Source: Sulfurimonadaceae bacterium | GTDB lineage: Bacteria; Campylobacterota; Campylobacteria; Campylobacterales; Sulfurimonadaceae | Assembly (NCBI GenBank): GCA_028683835.1 | Contig: JAQUHB010000003.1 | Coordinates: 1-64,000 of the forward strand | Direction: 5' to 3' | Length of the DNA stretch: 64,000 nt | In this document: one piece after another, positions 54,610-64,000 of the stretch | How positions within the stretch are numbered: position 1 is the first letter of the stretch | Layout: every line of letters begins with the position of its first letter | The notes under the pieces: generated by a model | What the model saw: only the letters and a program-made list of their open reading frames with translations | Told to the model about the DNA's origin: nothing | The model's database searches: none | Made by a program: the position numbers and the translations under genes

Positions 54610-55419
54610 ATGAAACAATCGATATTAATAGCCATGACAGTTCTCCTTTTTACGGGATGTATGCCACAATCAACACCACAGCCACCTCAAGCATCTTGTC
54701 TCAATAGTGCACAGTTAAGTAATTACGGTTATGACTCTCTTGCACGTGTAGCAAATCTACTTCGTGAAGATAAAAAAAATATTGATACTTTCGATGGATT
54801 TATCAGTGCGATGAAAGTCACTGTCAATAACTATGCAACTATGATAAAATCAAGTGTTTACATCAGTAATGTTGTAAGATTTCTACCTATTCCATACGCT
54901 GGAGAGATTTCCAATACAACAAAACTGATTTCAAAAACTGCACTTCATCTTAGCGTTGCAGCCGATGCATTGGATCATTACAAAAAAAGTTCAGCATCTT
55001 TCTTGGATAGCTTTGACAAACTGAGTCCTAATACGGTACAACCTGCTGAATTGGCTAGATTGGCAACTTTTGCTGATTCTGTCTTGTTGCGTGATGCACG
55101 AAATTTACAAGTATCTTTAAAACAAATATCAGAGTCTACAGGGATGATGGCGGCAACAACGCAAAGTATAGCGGATGCACTCGATACTACAGGGAATTAT
55201 TTCTCTCAGGCAAAAAATTATGTAGGATTTTCAAAAACTTCGGCAGCTGCTTCCACTTCGGATAAAACGAAAGTCAATGAAAATAGAAATTCTATCAATG
55301 CTCGAATGATGCAGTTAAATCAAAAAATCACTCTTCTTGAACACAGCGCAGATACCAACCGTCTCAATATTGAAAAAGCTCGTATCTATACTGATCTAGC
55401 AGTACAACTAAGTCAATAA
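54610..55419 (+). CDS. lipoprotein of unknown function
   Basis: A 269-residue protein with a lipoprotein signal (ILIAMTVLLFTGCMPQ). The mature part is mostly helical, with STGMMAATTQSIADAL and a C-terminal coiled coil (NSINARMMQLNQKITLLEHS). No named family recognised. Probably anchored in the outer membrane or periplasmic face. A promoter-like TATAAA stands upstream with SD AAGG. Confidence 0.8.
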   Translation: MKQSILIAMTVLLFTGCMPQSTPQPPQASCLNSAQLSNYGYDSLARVANLLREDKKNIDTFDGFISAMKVTVNNYATMIKSSVYISNVVRFLPIPYAGEISNTTKLISKTALHLSVAADALDHYKKSSASFLDSFDKLSPNTVQPAELARLATFADSVLLRDARNLQVSLKQISESTGMMAATTQSIADALDTTGNYFSQAKNYVGFSKTSAAASTSDKTKVNENRNSINARMMQLNQKITLLEHSADTNRLNIEKARIYTDLAVQLSQ

Positions 55420-55424
55420 AAGAC

Positions 55425-55829
55425 TTAGATGTTTAAAATAAGTGATCCCACACCTTTAGACATAGTTCCTAGTGGAATTTTAATCCCCTCTTTCATGTGA
55501 TCTGCGAAAATACGATTAAGCCAAACTCTATTGGTTTGTATTTTTTGAAGAATCAAATATTCTTTGTTATCTACCGTAAGTGTCATATATGAACCAATGA
55601 CAATAGAGAGTTTTTGTGTCTCTCCTTCAGGTGCAAGAATAAAACTCAAGTTTTTTTTCGTTGTATCTACAGTAGCATTCTCAACAGTACCATATCCTCT
55701 AGCCTGAAAGTAAAGAGAAACAGCAGAAGTTAAAACTTTAGAACGAAAAGAATCCATTGTAGAAAGATCCGTCGCTTGGAGAGATCCAACGAGAAGAAAC
55801 AGTATTAAAGCAAAGCGTTTAAGCATCAA
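55425..55829 (-). CDS. small exported protein, unknown
   Basis: A 134-residue protein with a signal peptide (MLKRFALILFLLVGSLQA). The mature region is beta-rich (GYGTVENATVDTTKKNLSFIL, KLSIVIGSYMTLTVDN). It lies convergent to the preceding lipoprotein gene with five bases between stops. No domain recognised; probably periplasmic. Either of two adjacent ATGs could start it. Confidence 0.75.
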   Translation of the reverse strand: MMLKRFALILFLLVGSLQATDLSTMDSFRSKVLTSAVSLYFQARGYGTVENATVDTTKKNLSFILAPEGETQKLSIVIGSYMTLTVDNKEYLILQKIQTNRVWLNRIFADHMKEGIKIPLGTMSKGVGSLILNI

Positions 55830-55900
55830 ATATCCTTATTTTTGAGGCGAATTATATCTTTATTCCTACCCAAAGTGATAAGAATGGATATAATCCTTTT

Positions 55901-57058
55901 ATGAAAACTACTAACAATTACACACTTCTTATAGTCTTACTTGCTCTTCTCACTTCCGTAACACCACTCTCCATTGACACATATCTGCCCTCGATGCCCG
56001 ACATCGCGAGATCTTTACATGTAGATATCAGCAAAATCGAGGTGACCATAAGTATTTTCTTGATCTCCTTTGCCTTAGGTCAACTCTTTGGAGGAGCGCT
56101 CTCCGATAGATATGGCAGAAAAAAAATCGCTCTTATAGGTCTGAGTATTTTCACTTTAGCAAACTTTGCGCTTTATTTTTCTGCCTCACTGCAAGAACTT
56201 TATATCTTTCGTGCGATTCAAGCATTTTCAGGGGGATTGGCCATCGTAAACTCTTCTGCTATGGTAAGAGATATTTTTCACGGCAAAGAAGCGGCAAAAG
56301 CTTTCTCGTCCATCGCATCGATCACAATGTTAGCACCTATGATTGCACCATCACTGGGAGCTTTAATCATCTCTTATTTTCAATGGAATTACATATTTTT
56401 ATTTTTAGGGTTATATTCTTTCTTCGTCTTAGTTGCACTTTCGTTTAACTTAGTTGAAACTGGCACACCTACAAAATCGAAGGTCTTAGAAGCTTATAAA
56501 AGGGTTTTAACCCACAAAGATGCGCTCGGATTTATCATCGCTCTCTCATTTGGATTTTCAGGAATGTTTATATTTATCGAGAAATCAAGCTTTATCTATA
56601 TAGAATATTTTGGTGTTTCAAAACAACTTTTTCCTTTTCTTTTTGGAGCCAATGTTTTCGTAATGATTTTACTTACTCGATACAATATCAAACTAGTAGA
56701 ACGATATGAACCAAAAAATATTTTAAGAGTTGGACTTTTTATTCAATTTTCTGCGGGAATCATCCTCTCTATTATTACATTTACAGCTCCAAATTTAATT
56801 GCTGTTACTTTCATGATGACCATTTATGTCGGTATTTTAGGAATAATTTTCGGTAATGGAATTGCTACGGCATTAGAGTATTTTAAAAATGATAGCGGTA
56901 TTGCAAACTCTGTTATTGGAGTTACAGAATTCACAATTGCCGGTTTTATTGGATTTTTGGCATCTCTGATACACACAGCAGAATTAACACCTATCTTTAT
57001 TATGATGAGTATTACTTCCTTGTTTGCTCTCTTAGCCCTTAAAATAAAATCTAACTAA
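55901..57058 (+). CDS. Bcr/CflA-type MFS drug exporter
   Basis: A 385-residue inner-membrane protein with about 12 hydrophobic segments. The motif SIDTYLPSMPDIARSLHVD and the MFS signature GALSDRYGRKKIALIGL place it in the Bcr/CflA drug:proton antiporter group. The SSAMVRDIFHGKEAAKAFS loop is also typical. No regulator is adjacent. Substrates cannot be predicted; bicyclomycin and sulfathiazole resistance are linked to Bcr in E. coli. Confidence 0.93.
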   Translation: MKTTNNYTLLIVLLALLTSVTPLSIDTYLPSMPDIARSLHVDISKIEVTISIFLISFALGQLFGGALSDRYGRKKIALIGLSIFTLANFALYFSASLQELYIFRAIQAFSGGLAIVNSSAMVRDIFHGKEAAKAFSSIASITMLAPMIAPSLGALIISYFQWNYIFLFLGLYSFFVLVALSFNLVETGTPTKSKVLEAYKRVLTHKDALGFIIALSFGFSGMFIFIEKSSFIYIEYFGVSKQLFPFLFGANVFVMILLTRYNIKLVERYEPKNILRVGLFIQFSAGIILSIITFTAPNLIAVTFMMTIYVGILGIIFGNGIATALEYFKNDSGIANSVIGVTEFTIAGFIGFLASLIHTAELTPIFIMMSITSLFALLALKIKSN

Positions 57059-57106
57059 ACATTGTTTTTTTATCTTGTGTATAATTTCAAATAAAGGAGA
57101 TTACTT

Positions 57107-57589
57107 ATGAAAAATAAAATTTTAGTAACCTTATGTACATTATTACTTAGCGTGGGACTTCAAGCTCGAGATATAGATGGAAGTGCAGTTCTTGGCAGTA
57201 TGATAGGCGCAGGTGTCGGTTCTGCTGTTGGATCAGCAATAGGCGGTACAAATGGTGCAATCATTGGTGGAGGACTTGGTGGAGCACTTGGTGCAGCAGC
57301 TGGATCTAGAGATGATTCTTCAAGGGATAGAGGTGTCATATACGATAGAAATTCTCAACCCATAAGAACAGTAAATGTAGTACATACTAATGATCGTTAT
57401 TACGATGAACCTATAGAATATAATAGACAACATCGTTATCATAGAGCGATATATTATAGTCATAGAGATAATCGTCGTGATTACTATAGAGACGACCGTC
57501 ATGATGACCGTGACCAATATAGAGATGACCGCCGTGAAGAGCGTGATCATCGTAGAGATGACGACAGAGATCGTCGCGATCGTCACTAA
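57107..57589 (+). CDS. glycine-zipper protein with Arg/Asp-rich tail
   Basis: A 160-residue exported protein: signal peptide (KILVTLCTLLLSVGLQA), a glycine-zipper membrane domain (GSMIGAGVGSAVGSAIGG, GGGLGGALGAAAGS), and a long charged tail made of repeated D-R-(D/H) units (DDRHDDRDQYRDDRR and so on). The tail's regular Asp-Arg pattern will give a strongly hydrophilic, probably disordered end. A cell-envelope role is likely. Confidence 0.85.
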   Translation: MKNKILVTLCTLLLSVGLQARDIDGSAVLGSMIGAGVGSAVGSAIGGTNGAIIGGGLGGALGAAAGSRDDSSRDRGVIYDRNSQPIRTVNVVHTNDRYYDEPIEYNRQHRYHRAIYYSHRDNRRDYYRDDRHDDRDQYRDDRREERDHRRDDDRDRRDRH

Positions 57590-57701
57590 AACTTCATTCG
57601 TACAATTTTAAATTAAAATTTTTTATAGATTAATTTACTCAAAAATCCTCTTAAAAGATTTACTATCTTCATGGAGGATCTACACAATTACTTTATTGCT
57701 C

Positions 57702-58955
57702 TTATTCTTCTATCTGTCTTACAATATGTTCTGGGATAGTTTTGCTCGTTGCAGCTCCGAGTTTTTCTAACTTTTGAAACTGCGTCGTGATGCTTCCTGC
57801 ACCTACATGTAATTTATTATAGGTTTCATCGTAGGTTTTTTGCACTGTCATTATCTGTTTTCCAAGCTTCTCGACACTTTCTAAAAATCCGACAAACTTG
57901 TCAAATAAAAGCCCTGCCCGTTTTGCTATTTCTTGAGCATTTTTTTGCTGATGTTCATATTTCCAAGTGTTTTCCACAGCACGCAAAGAAACCATCAAAG
58001 TTGTCGGACCAACCATTACAACTCTCTTTTTAAAAGCATAGTCAAATAGCGTAGGGTCTTGTTCCATCGCCATAAGTAAAGCACTCTCAATAGGCACAAA
58101 CATAAAGATAAAATCCAAAGTCTCAATCCCTTTGAGTTTCGTATAATCCTTTGCACTGAGCTCATCAACGTGCTTTTTCATAGAGCTTACATGGTAGCTG
58201 GCAAATGTTATTCTATTCTCTTCATCTGCATTAATATATTGCTCATACGCTGTGAGAGAAGTCTTTGCATCAATAATAATCTCTCTCGTATCAGGAAGAT
58301 GTACGATCACATCAGGACGATAACGATTGCTGTCACCCTCGTGGATAAAACTCACCTCTCTCTCATACTCATGCCCCTCACGAAGTCCTGAATTTTCAAG
58401 AACACTTTCTAAGATCATCTCGCCCCAGATTCCTTGTTTTTTACTCTCCCCTTTAAGTGCGCGTGTAAGATTTTTGGCATCATTGCTCATCTGATGATTG
58501 ATCTCTTTGATTGCTTTTATCTCGCTTTGAAGCATCGATCTTTCTTGCGTTTCCTTAATATACACATCGTTTATCTGCTTTTTAAAAGCGTCAAACTGTT
58601 CTTTAATAGGTGTAATCATCTTTGTGAGTGATTCATTATTCTGAGTGGAGAACTTTTCGGAATTTGTTTTTAATATATTCTCTGCAAGCTCTTTAAATTC
58701 GAGTTTCATATGCTCTTTATTTTCTTCTAAAAGTTGAAGTTTTTCTTTTGAATGCTGTTCAAAACTTCTGAAACGTTCTTGTAAAACTGCATTTTTACTG
58801 CCAAGTTCACTGTTGTTTTGACGCTCCGCTTCATAAAGTTCTTTAAGTTCAAAAAGTTCCATCTCGTAGCGATTTTTGAGTGAACGAAAACCTAAAAGAT
58901 AAATTGAGATAGCACCGACTAAAAGACTTAAAACTGCTATGATTGATTCGTACAT
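57702..58955 (-). CDS. rmuC: DNA recombination protein RmuC
   Basis: A 417-residue protein with an N-terminal membrane segment (SIIAVLSLLVGAISIYLLGF), a long coiled coil to about residue 150 and a C-terminal PD-(D/E)XK-type nuclease-like domain. RALKGESKKQGIWGEMILESVLENSGL and YRPDVIVHLPDTREIIIDAKTSLTAYEQY are landmark blocks. RmuC limits recombination between inverted repeats. It is next to psd in opposite or same-strand order, seven bases apart. Confidence 0.95.
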   Translation of the reverse strand: MYESIIAVLSLLVGAISIYLLGFRSLKNRYEMELFELKELYEAERQNNSELGSKNAVLQERFRSFEQHSKEKLQLLEENKEHMKLEFKELAENILKTNSEKFSTQNNESLTKMITPIKEQFDAFKKQINDVYIKETQERSMLQSEIKAIKEINHQMSNDAKNLTRALKGESKKQGIWGEMILESVLENSGLREGHEYEREVSFIHEGDSNRYRPDVIVHLPDTREIIIDAKTSLTAYEQYINADEENRITFASYHVSSMKKHVDELSAKDYTKLKGIETLDFIFMFVPIESALLMAMEQDPTLFDYAFKKRVVMVGPTTLMVSLRAVENTWKYEHQQKNAQEIAKRAGLLFDKFVGFLESVEKLGKQIMTVQKTYDETYNKLHVGAGSITTQFQKLEKLGAATSKTIPEHIVRQIEE

Positions 58956-58962
58956 GACAGGA

Positions 58963-59781
58963 TTATCCGAGTTTTGCTATTGTCTGAGCGAAGCGCACAT
59001 CATCTCCGCTCTTTATCAGAAGATCAAACATCCTCTCTTCACTTATGATGACGATAGTAGAACCCATCTCAAAACAGCCAAAATCATCGCCTTTGTTAAG
59101 ATACAAATCTTCATATTCATATACACTTTGAACTTTTGTATCAGCATTTGTCTTGATACCTGGTTCGAAAGAGACCTGCATCACACCGACGTTTAAAGCT
59201 CCGACCAAAACCATATAAAAGATTTTGCCCTCAAGCGTCTCACATTTGATGACGACACGCTCATTCTCTATAAAAAGATTCAGACGACCTTTGAGTGAGG
59301 GCATATTCACAGGGTAAAGTTTTCCGGGAATATGCACCGCTTTTAGGACTTTGAGATTCATAGGAATATGATATCGGTGGTAATCTTTTGGAGAAAGGTA
59401 GAAGTTTATAAACTGCCCGTTATGGACTTTTGTCTTCTCCTCTTTTGTAAAATTTTCGCCGAGGAGTTCATCCGTAGAATATTCCATCCCTTTTATCTGA
59501 AGTGCGTAACTTTCATCCAAATCGCCGCACTCAGAGATCAGCGAGTCACACGGAGAGATGAAATCAGTTCCATCCAAACTAAAATGTCTCGGTTCACGCA
59601 GATTACGGGTAAAAAGTTTGTTAAGGGTTTTGTAGCTTGAGGGCGCATGAAAATCGCTCATATCAAGACCCATCAAAGAGACATAACTTTGATTTACAAT
59701 TTTTTGAAACCAAGGAGAAAACTCCTTAGATGCGAACTTTCCAAAATTTTGCGATATCAGACTTGTGATATGTTTGCTCAT
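58963..59781 (-). CDS. psd: phosphatidylserine decarboxylase
   Basis: A 272-residue membrane-associated enzyme that makes phosphatidylethanolamine. The self-cleavage motif is FEMGSTIVII, whose serine becomes the pyruvoyl group. PKDYHRYHIPMN contains the conserved histidine region and SPCDSLISECG the Asp-containing site. Processing would leave a small alpha chain of about 40 residues. It overlaps truD by four bases. Confidence 0.94.
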   Translation of the reverse strand: MSKHITSLISQNFGKFASKEFSPWFQKIVNQSYVSLMGLDMSDFHAPSSYKTLNKLFTRNLREPRHFSLDGTDFISPCDSLISECGDLDESYALQIKGMEYSTDELLGENFTKEEKTKVHNGQFINFYLSPKDYHRYHIPMNLKVLKAVHIPGKLYPVNMPSLKGRLNLFIENERVVIKCETLEGKIFYMVLVGALNVGVMQVSFEPGIKTNADTKVQSVYEYEDLYLNKGDDFGCFEMGSTIVIISEERMFDLLIKSGDDVRFAQTIAKLG

Positions 59782-60854
59782 GAACGTATCTCCTTTTTCG
59801 CCAACTCTTCGATCAAAACAGTCGCATAAGAGCCCTTTGGAAGAGAAAAGTGAAGCTCAAACCAAGCCTCTTCCTCTTTGTACGCCCCCTCCACTTCTTC
59901 AGGGAAGATCCAAGCATAACGGCGCGCACCATCAGCTGAAATTGTCTCGTTATAATCTTTTTCTAGAGTCCAAGCATCATCTTTTGCGAGCCAAGCTTTT
60001 TTACCGCATAAAAGTCCTGTCACGGAAACAGCACGTTCTTCGAAACGTTTAATATCCTCTTTGTCACCCTCATAATTAAATAGACGACCATGTGGATAGT
60101 GCTCGATCACATCACCCATTATCATCTTAAATGGATGCTTTTGGTCTTTCATAGATTGGATCGTGTGTGCAGGAAGATTTAAAGTTGCTTCAAGTTCTGC
60201 GGCACTAAAACTCTCTACGAGCTTATTTATCTCCAAACGACGACTCAGCCAAAGATTGAAAAGATGACTTTGGTAAGAGTTGATTAACAGTTTTTTTATC
60301 TTAGGATTACGCTCTTTTTTTTCACCGCGTGCAACTTTTTCGCCCAAAATATAGTTATCGCCATCATTACCAAAACGCTGATATCCAAAATAGTTTGGCA
60401 TACCGAACTCTTTGATGTGCTTGAGTGCCAAAGAGATTTTTTTCGCATTGGTCGGGTTTACTTTTTTAAGACGGATAAAAAATCTGTTCCCTTTGAGATG
60501 ACCTGTTCGTATCTTGTTATTATGATACGTAGTTGAGATGATTTTGATATCTGGATGCTCAAAACTTTGCATCTTTTCTTCATACTTTTTTTCAAGAGAA
60601 ATATACTGCTTTGTCATCGCATTTTTATCTTTGAGACCCGCATAGCCGACCTCTTTTGCTTTTATACCCAAATGCACACAGATCTTGTCTATCATCTCCC
60701 ACGTTGTAAGGTTTTTCTTTCTTATATGTAGGACTAAATGTTCACCTTCGCCGCTAAACTCATAAAGAGGAATCTCTTCGACAACGAAATCTCGAGCTGT
60801 TTGTTTGAAAATAAAATCGATCGGTGAGTGGTTCATACTGTAAAAACGGTTCAT
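59778..60854 (-). CDS. truD: tRNA pseudouridine13 synthase
   Basis: A 358-residue enzyme that makes pseudouridine 13 in tRNA-Glu. The catalytic aspartate is in VGYAGLKDKNAMTKQ, and the NXXG..NYFGYQRFG motif lies in GMPNYFGYQRFGNDGDNY. The start is at MNRFYSMNHSPID, with an internal ATG as alternative. It is coupled to psd and follows thiL by nine bases. Confidence 0.93.
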   Translation of the reverse strand: MNRFYSMNHSPIDFIFKQTARDFVVEEIPLYEFSGEGEHLVLHIRKKNLTTWEMIDKICVHLGIKAKEVGYAGLKDKNAMTKQYISLEKKYEEKMQSFEHPDIKIISTTYHNNKIRTGHLKGNRFFIRLKKVNPTNAKKISLALKHIKEFGMPNYFGYQRFGNDGDNYILGEKVARGEKKERNPKIKKLLINSYQSHLFNLWLSRRLEINKLVESFSAAELEATLNLPAHTIQSMKDQKHPFKMIMGDVIEHYPHGRLFNYEGDKEDIKRFEERAVSVTGLLCGKKAWLAKDDAWTLEKDYNETISADGARRYAWIFPEEVEGAYKEEEAWFELHFSLPKGSYATVLIEELAKKEIRS

Positions 60855-60863
60855 AGTTACCTT

Positions 60864-61688
60864 TTAAAAATGGTGTGATTTACATCTATTTTTGTATTTT
60901 GCTCTTGTTGCTTTTGCAAAAATAGTAAGCGGGGTTCTTGTTTGCGCCGCACGTCTTAAAAGAGCTTTTTTTTGTCGTGCATCAAAGGATACAAGCAACT
61001 CATACTCTTCGCCGCTGCAGCCAATATCTTTAGAAATATTTTTTAAAAATTTATATCCCAAAGAGTTTACGGATGAAAGTTTACCCAAATCACTAAAAAT
61101 ACCATCTGAAATATCCATTCCTGCACTCAAATATCGCTTACATATAAAGATAAATTTGTCTCGCAGAACAATATTTCTAAATTTTGATTTACTATGTAAA
61201 GTACCGCCGCGAAGCAATCTTTGAAGCTCTTTTTTTGAATCTCCCAACTTACCTGTGTAGGCTAAAAGATGATTTGTTTTTATCCCTTTTCGAAGCAGCG
61301 GATTTTTTGTTTTAGAGATGATCGTCACGCTGATATCAAGTTTTGTGTTTGCGATTGTATCTCCGCCAATAATATCGATCCCATATTTTTGTGCAGCGGC
61401 TATAAAACCTTCCGATAATTCTTTCATATCGAGTTTATTCATATCTTTTGGTATTGCAACTGCTAAAAGCGCATACAAAGGCTTCGCATTCATGGCGATC
61501 GCATCACTGATATTAACCATCATCGAGCGATATGCCAGATCTTTAAAACTCATCCATTCTCGTTTGAAATGGACATTTTCAAAAAAGGCATCTTTAGAGT
61601 AGACATAATCTCCTATCAATGCGCCGTCATCACCAATATGTCTCGTTTTTTTACTAAAACACGATATAAAATAATCTTCTTTATTCAT
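60864..61688 (-). CDS. thiL: thiamine-monophosphate kinase
   Basis: A 274-residue ATP-dependent enzyme producing thiamine diphosphate. GDDGALIGDYVYSKDAFFENVHF corresponds to the GDD metal site, VNISDAIAMNAKPLYALLAVAIP and GIDIIGGDTIA to the substrate site, and LSAGMDISDGIFSDL to the C-terminal half. It is shorter than E. coli ThiL, as usual in the group. Confidence 0.9.
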   Translation of the reverse strand: MNKEDYFISCFSKKTRHIGDDGALIGDYVYSKDAFFENVHFKREWMSFKDLAYRSMMVNISDAIAMNAKPLYALLAVAIPKDMNKLDMKELSEGFIAAAQKYGIDIIGGDTIANTKLDISVTIISKTKNPLLRKGIKTNHLLAYTGKLGDSKKELQRLLRGGTLHSKSKFRNIVLRDKFIFICKRYLSAGMDISDGIFSDLGKLSSVNSLGYKFLKNISKDIGCSGEEYELLVSFDARQKKALLRRAAQTRTPLTIFAKATRAKYKNRCKSHHF

Positions 61689-61854
61689 AAGCGAATTCTA
61701 TATAGTTAATGATTATATTACACTTACATTATATATCGGATTAATTTAAGAGTGTAAACACTGTCTTTGTTAGTAACTTTGTGTTAAAATACAACACAAT
61801 AAAATCGTTTGCTTATTTATTCAAATCTATATGCACTATAAAAAGGTACGAATT

Positions 61855-63054
61855 ATGAAATTTTCCATACTTGATGTTTTTAAAAATATAAAGTTTTTTT
61901 TCGCCATTATGACAGTTTTTTTAATTTTAATCTCTTTGATTGAACTCAACCAATATTCATCATATGAAAAAACAAAGCAACTTGAAGAACAAAAAACACT
62001 TGTAAATAAGATCTATAAACTTGGAAGATCTGATCTCGACTACAGCATTATTAATTCAAAAGGTTTAGGTACTCAACTTAAAAGTAATCTCGTCTTGTTA
62101 ACAGCCGCAACTGCGAATGATTTTTTAAGTAAAGCTTTAGGACTAAACCATGATAATAAAAATTATATAGAAGAGTTGTCTTTGCTTGAAGATACATATA
62201 TATCAAAAGCAAATAGTTATTATCAAAAAAAAGATGAAAATCTCTCTCAACGGCTCAGTGAACTCTCGATTGCAAAAGTCGCTCTCTTAAATCAGCTCAA
62301 CGAGATGATTGCAAACAATCTAGATGATGACTATAAAAAATTCTCCTTTACACAGTGGATTGTCTATGTAACTCTTTTTTTAATGCTTGCCGGAGGATTA
62401 TTTTATTCTAAAAAATTAACAATTATTTATAATGATCTTAAATCTCTCTTTTCTATAGGTAGTGAAAGATCATCAGAATCAATTGTGACAAAAGAGGTAG
62501 ATGCCATCAAAATAAGAATGGTAAGAAAACCCACTCTAAGTCAAAATCCAAGTATGATAGATCCTGTGACAGGAATTAAAAACTATAAAGGGATGATTCA
62601 GTCATATTCAGAAAAGAAAGGGTTGAAAGAAAATAATTACACTGCCGTATGCGTTTTTGAGATAGATAACTTCAAAGAGTATGAAAAAACTCTTTCCAAG
62701 GAATATACACAATCTGTACTTAAAAAAATCTCTTTCATCCTCTCTTTGTATGAACAACCAACTGATGTCATAGCTCGCATTGAATATGATCAATTTGCCG
62801 TGATACTTTCAAGAGAAACAAAAACTAAAAGTTTTGAGGATTGTGAGGCTATGAGAAAAAGTATAGAAGAAACTGTTTTCACTAACCCTCAAGGTGGCGT
62901 TATCCCTTTTACTCTGAGTGGAGGGTTATTTATAAAGCCAAACAATAAATCTTTAGATGATGCAATGAAACAAGCCAAAGAGATACTCCAAACTGCAAAA
63001 ACAGCTGGAAAAAATCGTATTGCTCAGATACGCGAGCATGCAGAAAGATTCTAA
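61855..63054 (+). CDS. membrane protein with degenerate GGDEF domain
   Basis: A 399-residue protein. TM1 lies near residues 10-32, a periplasmic helical segment of about 130 residues follows, and TM2 is near 165-185. The C-terminal GGDEF-like domain has DPVTGIKNYKGMIQ, but the signature reads IEYDQF in ARIEYDQFAVILS, so the GG(D/E)EF catalytic core is changed and diguanylate cyclase activity is unlikely. It may be a nucleotide-sensing or scaffold protein. The ATG with AAAAAGG upstream was chosen. Confidence 0.82.
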   Translation: MKFSILDVFKNIKFFFAIMTVFLILISLIELNQYSSYEKTKQLEEQKTLVNKIYKLGRSDLDYSIINSKGLGTQLKSNLVLLTAATANDFLSKALGLNHDNKNYIEELSLLEDTYISKANSYYQKKDENLSQRLSELSIAKVALLNQLNEMIANNLDDDYKKFSFTQWIVYVTLFLMLAGGLFYSKKLTIIYNDLKSLFSIGSERSSESIVTKEVDAIKIRMVRKPTLSQNPSMIDPVTGIKNYKGMIQSYSEKKGLKENNYTAVCVFEIDNFKEYEKTLSKEYTQSVLKKISFILSLYEQPTDVIARIEYDQFAVILSRETKTKSFEDCEAMRKSIEETVFTNPQGGVIPFTLSGGLFIKPNNKSLDDAMKQAKEILQTAKTAGKNRIAQIREHAERF

Positions 63055-63211
63055 TCTGTTACAAATCTAATCACTTTATACTAGAGAGAACTTATAAGTG
63101 GTTCAAATAGTAACATACTAAAACTTCCGGCAAATAATCCACACTTTTAACCTTACACAAGTTATATCCCGATACAATAAAAACATTAATTCTCTTAAAA
63201 AGGAAGGCAAA

Positions 63212-64000
63212 TTGAGTATTCCTATTTATACTTATGATGCAGTTATCGTTGGAGCTGGACTCGCTGGATGTGCAGCTGCTCGTGAACTACAAAATGCTGG
63301 TAAAAGTGTTGCTGTTATTACAAAATTACATCCTCTTCGTTCTCACTCAGGTGCGGCACAAGGTGGGATCAATGCCGCTTTGAGCGACAAAGATAGTATT
63401 GAGCTACACGAGTTTGATACCGTAAAAGGTTCTGATTATTTAGCTGACCAAGATGCGGTTGAGTTTATGTGCCAAAAAGCACCTGAAACGATCCGCTGGG
63501 CTGAAAGAATGGGTGCTGCATTTAGTCGTACTCATGATGGAAAGATTGCACAGCGTCCATTCGGTGGTCAATCTTCTCCTCGTGCATGTTATGCAAAAGA
63601 CAGAACAGGTTTGACACTTTTACAAACAATGTATGAGCAAGCTTTTCGTGTTGGCGTAAAGTTCTGGGATGAATGGTATGCGGCTGACCTTATCTATAAA
63701 GATGGAAAAGTATCAGGTGTCGTAGCGTTCAATATCCGTGATATGCAGATGGCGATTTTCAATGCAAAATCAGTTCTTTTTGCAACCGGCGGTTACGCTC
63801 GTTCATTTAAGATCAACTCAAATGCTCATGCCAATACGGGTGATGGTCTCTCAATAGTAGCACGTCATGGTCTTCCTTTAGAAGATATGGAATTTGTCCA
63901 GTTTCACCCATCAGGTCTTTCTGGAAATGGTGTTTTGATCTCTGAAGCTGCTCGTGGCGAAGGTGGACGTTTGTTCAACTCTTTAGGTGAAAGATTTATG
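63212..64000 (+). CDS. sdhA: succinate dehydrogenase / fumarate reductase flavoprotein subunit (partial)
   Basis: 263 codons run off the right edge. The FAD fold opens with [36 protein letters not shown] contains the histidine that binds FAD covalently in this family, and [20 protein letters not shown] and ARGEGGRL are catalytic-site blocks. The start is a TTG with AGGAAGG upstream. Which direction the enzyme works in cannot be told from the fragment. Confidence 0.92.
   Translation, partial: MSIPIYTYDAVIVGAGLAGCAAARELQNAGKSVAVITKLHPLRSHSGAAQGGINAALSDKDSIELHEFDTVKGSDYLADQDAVEFMCQKAPETIRWAERMGAAFSRTHDGKIAQRPFGGQSSPRACYAKDRTGLTLLQTMYEQAFRVGVKFWDEWYAADLIYKDGKVSGVVAFNIRDMQMAIFNAKSVLFATGGYARSFKINSNAHANTGDGLSIVARHGLPLEDMEFVQFHPSGLSGNGVLISEAARGEGGRLFNSLGERFM

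Noticed and set aside
57320-57586. 88-residue minus-strand frame rich in isoleucine and threonine
   Set aside because: Mirror image of the Arg/Asp-rich tail of the glycine-zipper gene; no start signals or family.
57480-57589. Short repeats that could look like a CRISPR or minisatellite
   Set aside because: They are codon-level repeats of Asp-Arg units within a coding frame, with no spacer regularity.

Overview
The window reads as chromosome of a mesophilic, AT-rich member of the Campylobacterota (Epsilonproteobacteria), most like Sulfurimonas or its relatives. The signs are the style of the housekeeping proteins (short GltX beside tRNA-Glu, RibBA with a dead RibA half, ArsRS-type two-component pair), TATAAT-centred promoters with weak -35 boxes, and an SdhA-type flavoprotein at the right edge. 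The genus is inference; gene content and family calls come from the sequence.

Bases 1-38,000 are dominated by a large molybdenum nitrogenase region. The left edge holds a 3'-truncated fragment of ribosome recycling factor (frr). Next come ald with small unknown genes, then nifH-orf115-nifD-nifK (7.6-3.1 kb, minus strand), and a long nifB-nifV-GNAT-feoA-DUF683-BFD-like-LRR/GNAT operon (13.6-7.9 kb, minus strand). A plus-strand operon at 17.0-22.4 kb encodes a NifX-like protein, a cysteine-less thiol-peroxidase-like protein, a SIR2-like protein, ClpP, ClpX, NifS and an unknown protein. A further set at 29.8-37.8 kb carries two more nif ferredoxins, two NifX-like proteins, a molybdate-binding Mop protein, a Sel1-Nfu fusion, three unknowns and ModE, followed by a CBS-PAS-GGDEF-EAL protein. 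Between these lie an EF-hand protein with a two-component pair, a lone ferredoxin, and a set with a strong Fur-box-like site (ApbE, porin, FMN-binding protein, two small membrane proteins). nifE, nifN, nifA and a classical nifU are not in the window.

The nif operons share a sigma-54-like promoter motif, TAGAAC-N5-TTGCA, found at eight places. At 32.34-32.37 kb two divergent copies share one palindromic -24 element. nifB and the lone ferredoxin also share a 31-nt leader element, and several intercistronic regions fold into runs of hairpins. A 27-bp sequence occurs twice in opposite orientation, 17 kb apart.

Bases 38,000-64,000 are mostly ordinary chromosome: tRNA-Glu with gltX, lytic transglycosylase, mobB, fbp, metG, a TRAP-type binding protein, MtfA-like peptidase, DUF4015 glycosidase-like protein, ribBA, tRNA-fMet and tRNA-Gln, citrate synthase, an MFS exporter, rmuC, psd, truD, thiL, a degenerate GGDEF protein and the start of sdhA. 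Points of interest there are a REC-RHH response regulator, a Mur-ligase-like protein lacking its catalytic part, and a tRNA promoter that matches the sigma-70 consensus exactly.
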